A program made the translations under genes and the position numbers. A stretch of DNA of 64,000 bases from Hirundichthys speculiger. Its lineage: Eukaryota; Chordata; Actinopteri; Beloniformes; Exocoetidae. The stretch is from assembly GCA_018398805.1 (NCBI GenBank), contig JAGFBZ010000708.1, positions 620,001-684,000 on the forward strand, read 5' to 3'. The notes beneath the pieces were generated by a model. The model was not told where the DNA came from. It did no database searches and worked only from the letters and a program-made list of their open reading frames with translations. Positions 63,581-64,000 of this stretch are shown here, one piece after another; the first letter of the stretch is position 1, and each line of letters begins with the position of its first letter.

Positions 63581-64000
63581 CTCGCTTTCCTTTTAATGGC
63601 CTCTTCACCAGGATGTCCTCTGTACGTGATGCTGATGTGCTGTGTTTTGTAGGAATGATGGCTTTGGGACCTTTCATAACTGATCCCATCCTCAGTAGTC
63701 AGTCGTTCTCTAAAAGGAAAACACAAATGAACAGTGGAAGATGGTGCTGTTAGGCGGGCCACTCATATTTGATTATTGTGCAAAGAGTCTGTAAAACTGA
63801 ATAATTTGCAGTGTTCCAAATTAGATGAGGATAAGTAGTTATCTGTCATTACTTTGAAACTCACCACTTTGCTATCTGTGAACATTTAGGGAGCTGAAGA
63901 CAGTGTGGTAATAAAGTGTTTTCCATTTGTGTACACAAGGATAATGTACCTCTGAAGTCGAAGCCTTTTCCTTTGCAGCCTTTGCAGATGCAGCATGAAT
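63581..64000. other. Right-edge interval, nothing identified
   Basis: Possible continuation of the Rex1-like element or flanking sequence; no clear coding or repeat signature. Confidence 0.25.

Overview
The window looks like chromosomal DNA of a ray-finned (teleost) fish. No bacterial-type operons are present. Exons have GT/AG borders, and nearly all recognisable sequence is transposon: Rex1-, L1- and RTE-type LINEs, many hAT elements with 8-bp target-site duplications (TSDs), a Polinton/Maverick, a P-element-like THAP gene and a young Gypsy/Metaviridae LTR element. The assignment rests on this repeat landscape; no unmistakable single-copy host gene is visible.

Layout. 1-3689 (-): nine exons of a P-element/THAP9-like transposase gene, running off the left edge and broken by a one-base frameshift. 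3722-4982: a hAT element at its upstream exon border, carrying an RTE tail. 5130-11600: a hAT-derived element present as two inverted copies about 2 kb apart, an L1 3' end between them, and fold-back elements. 13886-22656: a three-level nest in which a small hAT (TSD about 8 bp) contains a Polinton (6-bp TSD cttata), which contains a BED-finger hAT (8-bp TSD cttgcgac). The Polinton keeps integrase, penton-like, basic core-like and part of the major capsid gene but shows no polymerase, ATPase or protease. 23379-30450: fold-back element, LINE pieces, a telomere-like minisatellite with a 111-bp higher-order repeat, MITEs. 31600-37800: a repeated E-box/YY1-like array, ZBED-like remnant, retroposons, two hATs with perfect TSDs, an L1 fragment.

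38363-47971: an almost intact Gypsy element whose two LTRs differ only by one substitution and two small indels. Its gag ends in a textbook -1 frameshift signal (TTTAAAC, 6-nt spacer, stem-loop). It sits in the 3' tail of a Rex1-like LINE. 48660-55620: more hAT and MITE copies, an L1 split by a hAT that is split by a second hAT, and a Rex1 reverse transcriptase. 55940-60030: an ISL2EU-like remnant followed by an intronless coiled-coil gene that has been tandemly duplicated, the second copy being hit by a solo-LTR-like insertion. 60200-64000: retroposons, the 5' exons of a TTF/ZMYM-type hAT transposase with small phase-1 exons, and another Rex1 piece at the right edge.

These genes do not form a pathway. 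They are mostly independent mobile elements layered on one another, and the nesting order gives a relative chronology. The parts most likely to reward follow-up are the unassigned Polinton reading frames at 16495-17954, the Gypsy frameshift signal, and the duplicated coiled-coil gene with NRF1-like and CRE-like sites upstream.
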